A DNA stretch of 64,000 bases from contig CM055610.1 in assembly GCA_029379385.1 (NCBI GenBank), positions 19,245,422 through 19,309,421 of the forward strand. The letters run 5' to 3'. Numbering within the stretch: position 1 is the stretch's first letter; each line of letters begins with the position of its first letter. Below, piece by piece: positions 38,101 through 49,656 of the stretch. Origin of the DNA: Quillaja saponaria (Eukaryota; Streptophyta; Magnoliopsida; Fabales; Quillajaceae). A program made the translations under genes and the position numbers. The notes beneath the pieces are model-generated. The model was not told where the DNA came from. It saw only the letters and a list, made by a program, of their open reading frames with translations, and did not search any database.

Positions 38101-41100
38101 TCAATAATGTATTCTCCAATATTCATTACTTTATTGTCTACGAAGCAGCTTTCCTTGTGTACAAGTGAACTCAAATCTGGAACTTCTCTTTATCTAACTA
38201 CGGGGCAACCATGTTTGTCATTGCCTTAGAGTCCCTCCCTCCTGTAACTGCTGTCCCCCTTTCTCTAATGGGATAACCATCTGGGACAATGTCATGTATT
38301 ATGCTTTACAACTTCCAAATTGAACTTCCTTCCAGCCTCTTTCATGCCGTGACTAAGTTATAGACAGATAATTCTTTTAAACTCTGATTGATATCTTACG
38401 AACCAACTGGATACAGTATAATTTTTTAGAATTCCAAAAAAACTTCCAAATTAAACTTCCTTCCAGCCTCTTTCATGCTGTGTCTAAATTAACTGATGGT
38501 GAACCTTGAAATTGTAATTTTCGAATTTCTATATTCCTAAAAAGGAAGTGAGACAAAATATAATGAGCAATTTTTGGATGAAGGATGAGCAATTTCTATA
38601 TTTCAAAGACAAGCATCTCTTACTGTAATCTATATGTGATGTTTATTAGATTACTAGTATGGATGAAGGATGAGGATAGTGAAAAATCTTCGCGGTTGAT
38701 TACATAATTCTGTGTATAGTTTAAAATAGTTATTCAATTCCTCCCGCTTCTTTTTGGGAGTTTAAATATACAATTTTTGGAGTATTCATGAAACAAATGA
38801 GACATTTTTCATGTTCCTTGATAAATATCATTCACTGAGAGCGGCCGAAGTAATCACCATCTTGATTGCTGTTGGCCTTGACATTTAGGTGATACATTTG
38901 TTAGTTCAGCATAAAAGTTTGGCTCTTCAGCTTATTGTGAAGTTTTTGGCTCTTCTGTGAAGTTATTTTGAAGACTTTGTTTCTAAATCTTTTTTTCTTT
39001 GCTCAGGTATTATCTGGCCATAGTTTGGTGAAGATGTCTACGATTATTTGTAGCTAAAATTTATTTAATCTATTTTATGTTAAATAACCTAATTGTCTTC
39101 TCTAATTACAACCACGGGAAAATAATAGCATTAAATTAATTATTTTGCTTAATCAAATTGGTTGTTCTTACATGTAATTGCATCTAGCAATTTCAGTCAG
39201 TTGAGTCTTGATTAGCACACTTGATTGTTATTGTTGGATTACAAGTTTTCTTGTAAGTGGAAAAGCTTTTGAATGTTCTAGTTGTGCATATGCATCTTAT
39301 TGTCATGTGTGGTTATTAAGGTTTGGTTCAAGATTTTTAGTATTGGAATAAAAGAAAAACAAGTATTGAAATTCTAAACTTCGAGCAAACCTTGCAAATT
39401 ATCCTCTTAACTATACAGTCCTATGGTATCTTAGCTCTCCTGTTCACTGTAATTACAGACAATTTAGTTCTTTTGCATATGCAGATCAACGCCTCAATGA
39501 TATTGTTGGCAGTGCATACTATGTTGCACCTGAAGTGCTACATAGATCTTACACCGTCGAAGCAGATTTATGGAGTATTGGCGTCATAACATATATATTG
39601 TTATGTGGAAGCAGACCATTCTGGGCACGCACAGAGTCGGGAATCTTTCGTTCTGTGTTAAAATCTAATCCTAATTTGGATGATTCGCCTTGGCCGGCAG
39701 TATCACCCGAAGCTAAAGACTTTGTGAAAAGACTTCTGAACAAGGACCACAGGAAAAGAATGACTGCTGCTCAAGCTTTAAGTAAGTTTCATCTTTCATT
39801 TGAATGGCTTTCAGAGACCTTGATTAATTTAACACTTGATTGCTAAAAAATTGAAATACTATCTTTGCAGCTCACCCATGGTTAAGAGACAAAAAGAATG
39901 ATGTCCCTTTAGATCTTTTTATCTACAAGTCAGTCAAGTCATACATGTGTGTGTCACCTCTGAAATGTGCAGCACTAAAGGTAATAACCAGTTACCTAAC
40001 CATTCAAACAATTAACATTGCTCCCCCAAAAGAAAAAGCAGAATAAAACCAAACATGGTTAGGTGTTGATTGATATATGGTCCACCACTTTGAGCTGGGT
40101 TGCCTTTCATTTTTATGATATTTTAAGTGTTCATGCTGTTTACCTTTTTTTTATTTTATCTTCTCATTTAATTGCAGGCTCTCTCAAAAGCATTAACAGA
40201 AGACGAGCTTGTATACCTTAGGGCACAGTTTAGGCTTTTGGAACCAAAAGATGGTTGTGTTTCACTAGATAATTTTAGAGTGGTAAGTTCGTAGTTCCTT
40301 TTCTTGTAATCTTATGATATATTTGTTTATGTTTCTAGTTAATCAGCCACTATCAATTTACTATAATCAACTGTGTTAACATTTCCTTATTAATTAATTG
40401 TTGAATGAGACTGTAGGCTCTCATGAGAAATGCAACTGATGCTATGAAGGAATCAAGGGTTCCTGACATTTTAAATGTGGTGAGTAATTCTGATTTTTCC
40501 TTCAGATGCACATAATTTTTTATTGACAAACAGATTGCAGAATATCCAGTTCCCAGTTTTGACTCTTCACTTAGAGGAAAAGGTAACAAGAAAGCGATAA
40601 TAAACAGTAATGGGTTACATCTTTCCAATCTAGGCCCAATAATCTGTTGGAAAACAAGGTTAACCATGTGGGTCTTTCACTAAATGTAGTTAGGTGTCCA
40701 AAGATGGCATTTAAGATAAGTTGTCCCGTCAATGTCATTAAAGTGCTAGCATCATCTTTAGTGATCATTGTGCCAAGGAAAATTTGTCTCTCATCACGAG
40801 TCCAATGGAAACATGGTATGAGATGGTTAAAGGTCACCGGCACAGAGCCTGCATATTTCTTTGACAGAAGCACATAATGATAATAGGGTTGGAGCCTTGG
40901 AGGAAGGGAATCAGCATCTGTTCAAATGGAAATTAGACTCACTTGTTGACTAATATTTGCCTTCATTTATGGATTGTAGCGTGTTACTAGAAACTTTGTA
41001 ATCTTCTCTGATTTCATATGACATTGAGTGGTTATTCTTTCCAAAATTATTACTAAATTATAAATTTTGAATTAAGATGGAACCGCTCTCTTACAAGAAA

Positions 41101-41467
41101 ATGGACTTCGAAGAGTTCTGTGCTGCTGCAATCAGCACATATCAGATTGAGGCCCTTGAAGAATGGGAGAACATTGCAACTACAGCTTTTGAGTATTTTG
41201 AACAGGCAGGAAACCGGGTCATTTCAGTTGTGGAGTTGGCACAGGTTTGCACATCTATTTATAAGAGAAATTTATATTGTGATTTTGTTTTTAAACAACT
41301 AACTTTTTTATTGTGTGCAGGAGATGAATCTTGGTCCAACATCCTACTCTTTATTAACCGATTGGATCAGAAAATCTGACGGCAAGCTCAGCTTCCTTGG
41401 ATATACCAAGTTTTTGCATGGTGTGACAATTCGTAGTTCCAATACAAGACATCGACAGTTAGTATGA
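35181..41467 (+). CDS. CRK3: CDPK-related protein kinase (CRK), CRK3-like
   Basis: Membrane-anchored Ser/Thr kinase of the CDPK/CRK group, with degenerate C-terminal EF-hands, so calcium/calmodulin control differs from true CDPKs. Eleven exons: 35181-35708, 36866-36996, 37241-37282, 37415-37523, 37660-37738, 39485-39781, 39871-39980, 40178-40282, 40417-40479, 41077-41244 and 41321-41467, giving 592 residues, the usual length. MGHCC at the start predicts N-myristoylation at Gly2 and palmitoylation at Cys4/Cys5. A Pro/Ser-rich leader follows. The kinase begins near residue 137 ([13 protein letters not shown]) with catalytic Lys in VAVKII, HRD at 264-266, DFG at 287-289 and APE at 311-313. The tail (about 425-590) contains the CRK-typical LVYLRAQF and [10 protein letters not shown] blocks. 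The first intron starts with GC rather than GT. Of the Arabidopsis CRKs I remember, CRK3 matches best, and the neighbouring SAUR agrees. Confidence 0.92.
35709..36865 (+). other. GC-AG intron 1 of the CRK gene
   Basis: The coding frame requires a join from AAAGCTAAG to ATGACAACAGCG ([13 protein letters not shown] in the family). The base pair after the exon is GC, in AAG|GCGAGT, which keeps the rest of the donor consensus; the acceptor is TGTGCAG. No GT donor nearby preserves the protein. Confidence 0.8.
38310..38492. repeat. Duplicated ~50-base segment in CRK intron 5
   Basis: Two near-identical copies of a segment beginning CTTCCAAATT(G/A)AACTTCC and running through CAGCCTCTTTCATGC lie about 130 bases apart (about 38310-38358 and 38442-38490). 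No coding content. Confidence 0.7.
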
Positions 41468-41666
41468 TGAAAGAAATAATTTTTGAGATAAAAATTTATT
41501 GAAATTAATTTGTGTTTTGATTATTTAACTCAATTTGGAGATAAAATGGTATGAAAGGTCTTAACAGGTTCAGATTTGAGTGATAATAGTGATAACCTCT
41601 TATGTTATTCTTCTGCTTGTGATGATGTGCATGAAAAGTAAAGTTTTCCTGTAATATTGCATTCGA

Positions 41667-41724
41667 ACGTGGGGAGGCCACTTTGTTTTAGCTTTACGTG
41701 GGGAGGCCACTTTGTTTTAGCTTT
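41667..41724. repeat. Perfect 29-base tandem duplication
   Basis: Two adjacent copies of a 29-base unit starting ACGTGGGGAGGCCACTTTG, about 200 bases after the CRK stop, probably in its 3' untranslated region. The copies are identical, so the duplication is recent. Confidence 0.9.
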
Positions 41725-44467
41725 ATTGTTTCTTGTAAGTAATGTCTTGTAAAGATTGGAGTATGTTATTGTGTTTTCATTGTGTAGTCAAAGCCTCATA
41801 TGATCAGCATCTTCTCCCAAATGACTAGGGCGGTAGAGAAAGAGAAAAACAAGATTACTTTTAAGGGTTTGCAAGTCAAACATTGAATTTGATATTGGTG
41901 AATTACCTACATTAGTTTGATTTCTGAGTTTTGAAATATATAATGCAACTATATATGTTTGTTAATATGTAAAACTTACAAGGAGAGCAAAGATGCCTCC
42001 CAAAAGATAGGTTGAAACAAGGATCAAAAATTCGTTTTCGATTCACTAGAAACGGGCATATCGATTTGTGTGAGGTTTTTACACAAAGGGAAACGAAATT
42101 CATATATAGAAACGATTCTATATAGAATTGGTAGAAACATAATCGGTTTTTACTGAAAACGGATTGAAACAGAATATTGGATAGGAATTTTTTAGATCTG
42201 AATTTTTGAAGGTACAAAAATGGAGAGAAAAAGTAAAATGAAAGAATCAAAGTAATGAAAGTAGAATTTGATAGGCAGAGCCAAATTTTCTCTTGCAGTC
42301 AGTGGGTGTAGAATGTTAATGAGAGATTGATAAGTCTTATGCTGAGAGTTCTTTTGTCGAGCAGATGATCTTTGTTCTTCTTCCTTTTTTTTTTTTTTTC
42401 TAACCTACTTTACTGTGGCTTTTTCTTTTCTTCTCTTTTTCAGTAAGGCTTGTTAGCTAAAATAAAAAAGTGAAATAGGAAGTTTTTTATTCCGTTTGTA
42501 TTTTTTATGTTACTTGTCAGTCGGGAAAATAATTTTAAAATAAGCTTTTATATGTTCATTAACCTATTAACTTATTATCTATGAATTAGTAAATTTTTTG
42601 TATCAATTTAATTTATTTAAATTTTCTTAGTGTAATTTATTCATGTTGTATATATTTTATAGTAAAAATAAAAACATAACTTCATATGCTAATGTTGAAT
42701 GTGATTATAATTTGATCTTTTATTTCAATTTGTATACAATATTAAGACTTTTATTTTAATATATATTTATCAACATTCTATACACTAAATTAATCATATT
42801 AGATATTTAAAATTATTATAATTTATAATTTATTATATATTTTCATGTGTTTTCAAAAAAATTATCATTTTCACTTTTTTTTTTATATGTTCATCAAATT
42901 GCTTTCGTTTTCAGACTTATCGAAATGATATCCTCAAAATAAATCGTAATTCTTAGGCTGAAATGATATTATCCCTTAGTCAATATTAATTTTCAAGTCA
43001 TGTTTATACCACAATGGTTTTTGTAACTAAAAAGACAAAATAGACCTCAGCTGAGGAAAGTTAATTTTGATGGCTCTTTCACAACTTGCCCATTACATAA
43101 TCATTTTCCTTATTGTTTTAGTGTAAAAGCAACATTGGTTGAGGAAGCTAAAGTACAAAGTCAGAGCAAAATTTAATAAAATACAAAGCTGCAGATTGAT
43201 GATAACAATGCCACATGCAGAGAATTTTCAGACTTTCAGTGTGAATGGCTCTGTTTGCTTCTGGCTATTAAAATAATTTCCGCCATATTAGGAAATAAAA
43301 GCTTACTTAGTCTGCAAAAGAACCCCACATATGCAAGCTTTGGTTGTTGATATGGCTGACTTGACCGCTGGAGAAGTTATTAAATTCTGTCACTTTAAAA
43401 TTCAAACCCAAATTGGAATAGGTCTAGAATGGAACATGGACTTGTTCAAGATTTCTTCATGTGGGCACAGACAGAACGTGATTATGCTTCATCTTGACAA
43501 ATGATGAGTACTCACAGAATGCCCTTAATTCCTCAAGATTTTTATGGAGAATTTTCATAGCAGTCAACCTTGTTTAGAGAGAATCTACTGTAAAGATACT
43601 TGATCATTGATTTCTAAAATTCATACTATATTTAGAGGTTGAGTTAAAATATATATTTTAACTAGAAAAAATAAAATAAAAATTCATATTGTAACATAGA
43701 CGATTTATTAATTTTTTTCTTTTTATTTTTTGGATGGTTAATTCAGAAAAAAAAAAAAAAAAGATAATCAAAAAATAATTTAAAATTTAAAATTTGATTG
43801 GGTTGAGTTATCTATTTGTCTAGTGATAGCTATAATCATCTTCTTGATGGAGTACTTCCCATCTGCAGGGATATTTACATGGTTTTACCAAATATAACTT
43901 GGATTTTGTCCAAGGCAAGTTATCTCAAAATGGTGAAAGACAAATGTGAAGACTATGGGGCAAGTCCCTCCAAACCTATTTGGCCCAATATCTACCCACC
44001 TACAAAAGTGACCTTAATCAACCTTGATAGAAATTCCAGAATCGATCACCAAATTTAGGAAAACAAGTGTAACCGACAATAATTAGATTAAGAAACAAAT
44101 ATTCCAAAGAAAAAGAAAAAGAACCAAACACTTTTGTTGGGGGAACATCATTCTTATACATGTAGTCTTTTGGCCCACATCCCTTCTAACCGTGTCCTTT
44201 ACGCAGAGCCTCCAACCTTTTTTTTATTACAGCAGAAAGGACTAAAGGCAAAGAAAAATTATTACACAAACTTTTTTGGTTGTTACAAATCCAAACAAAT
44301 ATTTTCATTATTAAAAAAATAAATGATATTACAAATTCAGATCCAACATTTTCGTCATTATCATTCAGAATCACTTATCTGGCGTATCCCAGAAAATAAG
44401 AAACCCAAATGGGCCCAAAAAAAAAGCATTTACGTGAAATCATAATTGAATCAAATTCACAATGGAA
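41725..44467. other. Intergenic stretch between CRK and SAUR
   Basis: No gene recognised. A block at about 41990-42290 has recurring GAAACG / CGTTTTC words on both strands, and similar words reappear near 42900-42930. This suggests a decayed transposable element of unclear class. The rest is AT-rich; open frames such as 43816-44058 have no family resemblance. Confidence 0.45.
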
Positions 44468-44839
44468 TCAAACCCTAAAGCACAAAACATTATGGTGGTG
44501 ATAGTGATGATGGTGGTAATGATGATGGAATGAATTTTCCTTATCAATCATCTCTTGAACCGTACGAAACTCTTGGACATGGCATGGAATGGTAATGGGA
44601 CCTTTCTGATCAAACCCATATTCTTCCTCAGCGTCCTTTAACAATTGGATGAAGAGTGGATGGTTGAAATAAATCACAGGGATTACAAACCTTTGTTGCT
44701 CTTCACCTTGACCCACCATGATTGCCAAACACCCTTTTGGGATGTCCTTCAAGTCCTTCTTATTCTCATGGTGGTGAAAGTGAATTTGAGGGATATGAAT
44801 GTGAAAATTGTGAGGGGATTTGTCCCCAACAGTACCCAT
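44468..44839 (-). CDS. SAUR32: SAUR auxin-responsive protein, SAUR32-like
   Basis: Small auxin-up RNA protein. SAURs generally inhibit PP2C-D phosphatases and so activate plasma-membrane proton pumps and cell expansion. Single exon, 123 residues. The SAUR core spans about residues 26-97: DIPKGCLAIMVGQGEEQQRF, PVIYFNHPLF and EEEYGFDQKGPITIPC. The extended QGEEQQRF and FDQKG motifs match the SAUR32/33 subgroup as I remember it. The C-terminal tail is very His-rich and ends CFRV, and the N-terminus is also His-rich (HIHIPQIHFHHH). The ATG at 44837-44839 gives the family start MGT; an earlier in-frame ATG at 44864-44866 is possible. It sits 3 kb from CRK, convergent with it. Confidence 0.9.
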   Translation of the reverse strand: MGTVGDKSPHNFHIHIPQIHFHHHENKKDLKDIPKGCLAIMVGQGEEQQRFVIPVIYFNHPLFIQLLKDAEEEYGFDQKGPITIPCHVQEFRTVQEMIDKENSFHHHYHHHHYHHHNVLCFRV

Positions 44840-45116
44840 AGTCATTAAAAAAACCCAGAAAACCAAAAAGCCTGCCTCAGAAGCTAATTGATTGCCAAAA
44901 ATTAAGAACTTAAATTTCTAAGTGGGTTATAAGAAACCAAGAGAAAAAGGCCAAGGATCAGAAGCAGAAATAGCAAGATTGAAAAGGGTTCGTGAAGAGT
45001 CTGTGAGAGATCTTGGAATATTGCTCATGATATATGGGATTCAAAATTTACCCACATAAGAGCATGAAAAGAAAACAATAAAGGTTGAGGGTTTTTAAAA
45101 GAGGGTGAGATTGGGT

Positions 45117-45126
45117 TATATATATA
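45117..45126 (-). promoter_or_regulatory. Probable TATA box of SAUR gene
   Basis: A TATATATATA stretch about 280 bases upstream of the SAUR start. It would give a leader of roughly 250 bases, long but acceptable. Confidence 0.4.
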
Positions 45127-45967
45127 GCTAGGAGAGATGTCGATGACGTCTCCAGGGTTTGCTTAGCTTATACACAGTTTTTTTTTTCCTAGAAGAACCA
45201 ATAGAAATTGGATGGAATTTTCTTATTGGTGGGTTTTTATTATTATTGCCGTCTAAGACAGGGATTGCAAAATTTTTTATTTTTTTTTTCTTTAGGTTTT
45301 GGTTTTTTTTTTTTTTTGATAATAAGGTTTTGGTTTTGGTTACAACTGGAAATTGGAAGGTGCTGTGTGCAAGTCAATGTTATGCTATACATTTTCAAAG
45401 AGATAACTATTTGACTTTTTCTTTTTCAGGTGAGACTGCAGCATCATGCATTATCATAATTAACATATTGTGGATTATTATTCACACCTCAAGTTTCTAT
45501 ACTTTTCCTTTCCAAAGCATTAAAAAATTATGAAAGCAAATAAATTAGAATTGGGTACCAAAAAAAGATAATATATTTTAGATTAATTTCATCAAAGTAA
45601 TTAATTTAGGTTGTATTGTAGAAATTTATACTCTTAAAATTAGGAATGTAATTAAATTTGTGATTGTTTTCTTGAAATTGCTCCTGCCTTAAATTATGGT
45701 TGAAGTAAGTGATTTATACGGATGTAACCCTCATTCAATGGGATTTGGTGAATCATATAAATCCCCAAGTTAGTGGGATATGGCAAAAGAATTAGGATTA
45801 TAGATAATACCAAAATTAATATTCAAAATATGATCATCTGCACTAAGAATTATTTCTTACCACAAGAAAGTGTCTTTTTCTCTCTTTTCTTCTTTATTTT
45901 TTCAAGGTTGGTAAGATTTCAAAGGTCACTTGAAATCAATGGAACATCTAAATCGAAATTATCCATT

Positions 45968-45998
<31 letters not shown>

Positions 45999-48900
45999 CT
46001 ATATATTAGCAAAAAAATAAAAATAAATTATTATCCATTCATTTTCAATTCTCAAATCCAAATTCTCCAATTATTAAAGATGTCATTGATTTGATTTCAG
46101 AGTGTTATGATTAAATTTTGTATTCACAAGCGATTGAAAGTTTATTTAATTTTGCCATATATTACGATCTACCGAGACAAAAAAAAATTCTAATTTATTC
46201 TAACTTTCTAAAAATAAAAAGAATTCTTCTAACAAGTGTTCAGTAAGATAGTTATTAAGATGATAAATATATAAATTTTATATTCTTAATTATAATAATT
46301 GACCATGATTTCAGTGCTGAGTAATAAATAATTTTTTACTTTTGAAATATTTCAAAATCTAAAATTCACATTTATTACACCTTACTATTTAGATACTAAT
46401 TAGAAAAATCCAAATAAAAATTATTAAGAGCTTCTCATGTTAAACAAAAACAGGTAAGACAAGTGGCAATTTATATACCACGTCAGCAAGCCTGGTTCAA
46501 CGGTGGTAATTGATCCGACTGATGAATGTCGGCAACTGTTGTAAGGCACACGTCATTTCCATGTAAGCTTCTTCGTTTCAAAAAATAAATAAAAAGTAGT
46601 TAATTTGTACAAGATATTGATTAACACGGTGAAGAAAACCATTTTGAATTTAGGCCTTGACTTTTGGTGCAAATACCCACATTGTTGTCAATCATCATTA
46701 ATATTAATAAATTAATTAATTTTCTTTCAAATTTTTTGTTTCCCTTTTTTATGTTTCTTTTCTCCTCCTCAAATTGTGGGTCCAAACTCCAACTTCCTAA
46801 TCTACCAAAACAAAATTAACATGCTCAAAAAAATTATTTTTTTCTTTTCAAGTTGCTCCACGAGTACAATGACCATAATTATGTAAAATGAAAAACATTA
46901 TAATTTTCTTGAAAATGTATGTGAAATTTTTTTCATTAATTTATTATATATGAATATCAAATCCTGAATAAAATTTTAATTAATTAGTTGTGAGAGAAAA
47001 TGAGGTCACATAATTGTGACTCTTCTCATTATGTGACTCTTCACATAATTTATTATCATTGGTTTGTGTTATTGTCTCTTTTTATTTTAGGGATTGTCAT
47101 AGATTTTAGTTGTGTATGTAGACAAAAATAAATTATAATTCATATTCAAATTAATAACTATTTACCCAAAAAGTATAATTTAAGTAATAAAACACATTTG
47201 AACTGAAAAGTTGATGTGACTTTTGCAATGTCAATAATTCGAACTCGTATAAAATCACTTGTATAGAGAGACAATTGTGAACGTTATTCCAAGATTAGAC
47301 ACACACTATAAGATATGAGGATACTTGTTAAAAACAAAAAACAAAAAAAATTAATAACTATTCACGTAATCTAAACAAGTCCAAAAATATTTATCATGAT
47401 AGTATATACAATGGTTACGCCTACTGGAGTCGTGTAATACCCAAAAAAATAAAATGAAAATCACGTGTCTCTCAATGGATCCATCCTCTCACGTTCATGT
47501 GAAATTAATTAGTTAATATATGAGTCAAGAAGAACACAAAAGAAATGTGAAGTTTGTGATATTAGACCAGACAGTTTTGCATGTATCCTTTTCATTCTCT
47601 CTCTTATATACTTTTTACCCCAAAATCATAAGGCAGAGGCTAGGTGCACGTAGCCTTTTTGCTCCTTTTACGATCTAATAAAGAAGAAACTTGAGAGTTT
47701 AACGAGTAAATTATAAAATGCTATGTGTATTCAACATTTTCTAATCTTAATTAGTTAAAGTTGATTCTAATGATGTAAATGTTTGGCTAAACTACTACTT
47801 TGGTCTATAAAAATGCTTAAATTATTAATTTTGTCTCCTAATGTTCATGTTACTCAATCAAATTTTTATAAGATTTTAAAATTATAAAATCCATCGTTCA
47901 ATGTTTAATTTATCAAATAAATTATTGAAAGATTGTAAAATCATCAATTTACACTGTCAATCAATCAAAATCCTATAAAAATATCGCTTCTTACTCTATT
48001 TCATTAATAGGGAATTAGCATAACTATCGATTTGGCATGTTAAAGACAATAAAAATGTTAATTAATTTGTATTGTAAATATGCATGAGAAGTTTAGAATT
48101 TAATATTAGAAAATTTTCTCATTAATACACTATATTAATTATAAATCTTTAATCTCCAAATTCATTCAAGTTTTCCTCAAAATATTTTTTGTCTTTAAAG
48201 CTTTAGTTAAGGACTGTGTCTATGAAAAATGTGAATATATATATTTGGGGATTAAAATTTTAGAATTTACCTATATTAATGTAAATTTTTTTCAATCTTA
48301 CCTTTCAAATGTCACATTGCAAATTTAATTACAAAAGAATCCGATTTCTTTTAACTTATCAAATGAAAATTTTCTTTAATTTTCAATCATTCAATTAAAT
48401 ACATGAAAAGACAAAATTGATAATATTGAATCTTTCAAGAATAAAATTAATAAAATAAAAATTGAGAATTTTTAAAAAAAAAAATAACTGTTAAATTAAA
48501 CATTAAAGAAAAAAAATGATAAATTTATTTATTTTAAGGATTTAATTAATGAAAATAAATATTGAGAGACAAAATGGATAATCTTAATATCTTTAAAGGA
48601 AAGTAGTAATAAAATATTTTGTTCATTTATTTTTGTCCCTTCAGCCTTTGGGCCTATGTAGTTGTTTGGGCTATCTTAAATAAACAGGATCCGGATCCAT
48701 ACTTCTATAAGTCGGTTTAATACCGGTCTGGATTTTTAAACATTGATTTATATTTCATTTGAGTCCAACAGGAGAGGGAGTTCCGACCGCCTCGTATTTC
48801 CTTTCAATCGGATTGTCTTCTCTGTTTCCGAAAGAACCAGGTATGAAATTTCTTTGGCTTCACAATCGGGATGTTCATCTTTCGGTTCAGAAGTCTACCG

Positions 48901-49656
48901 TGCCCGTCTTTGGGAACAATATTCTCAGTTCGAGAATCTCCGCGAGTTAGGGAGTTCCGATAACCCTGGATTAGAATATGATCAGAAATAATTGGCTATG
49001 GTAGGTAGTGTATAAGAAGGGAAGGTTTTGGATTATATTGGTATAACAAGGTTGAGTTTTTTTTTTCCTTCATAAAATTTTAATTTATTGCCGAAATGCA
49101 AGATTGAAGAAATTTTCATCTAAAACAAGTTTGGGCACTGTGATGTCATATCAAAGTTTTAAGCTTTTTCATGTCTTTGATAATAACCTAGGCCAGACAC
49201 AACAATAGAATGCCTGTGCTAACCTTCTTTGGGCTTCACTTCTGATGCTTTCTGGTTTGCTAGATTGATGCCAAAATGTAATCAGAAGTTGATGGAAATT
49301 ATTTATTTGGATGACTTGAAGCACTTGGATTTTGTAATTTGCATGTTCATGTTGGGTAGAGTTGAGAAGTTCATGTTATTTTTTATGTAAAATTTCAAAG
49401 CTTTTTTGCTTTTGGTGTGTTTTTTATTCAAGAAGTACTGCTTTCTATTTCAGGTTCCAGTTTGCTTTCATCTCTATGTATTCATAGTTTCTAATTGTCT
49501 ACTAAAGTCACAATGAACATGACTACAAGACGGTATTTATCGGGTCTAAATCACATTTTTATATTGGAGAATGAAATTTTAAGAGAACAAAATTACATTT
49601 TGTTGATTTAGAAAGTATTCGTTGAATTAATGTGATGTTGATCACTTGTTGTAGTC
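45127..49656. other. Intergenic stretch and TAF7 leader
   Basis: Mostly AT-rich with (TA)n near 45966-46001. No gene recognised. A less AT-rich segment at about 48760-49000 has candidate donors, and the sequence just before the TAF7 ATG (TGTTGTAG then TC ATG) looks like an acceptor, so the segment is probably a noncoding first exon of TAF7. Frames inside it do not resemble any protein I know. Confidence 0.45.

Noticed and set aside
41912..42250. 112-codon minus-strand frame downstream of CRK
   Set aside because: Phe/Ser/Lys-rich translation of a repeat-like block with no motif.
48743..48991. 82-codon plus-strand frame upstream of TAF7
   Set aside because: No recognisable protein; better explained as a noncoding first exon of TAF7.
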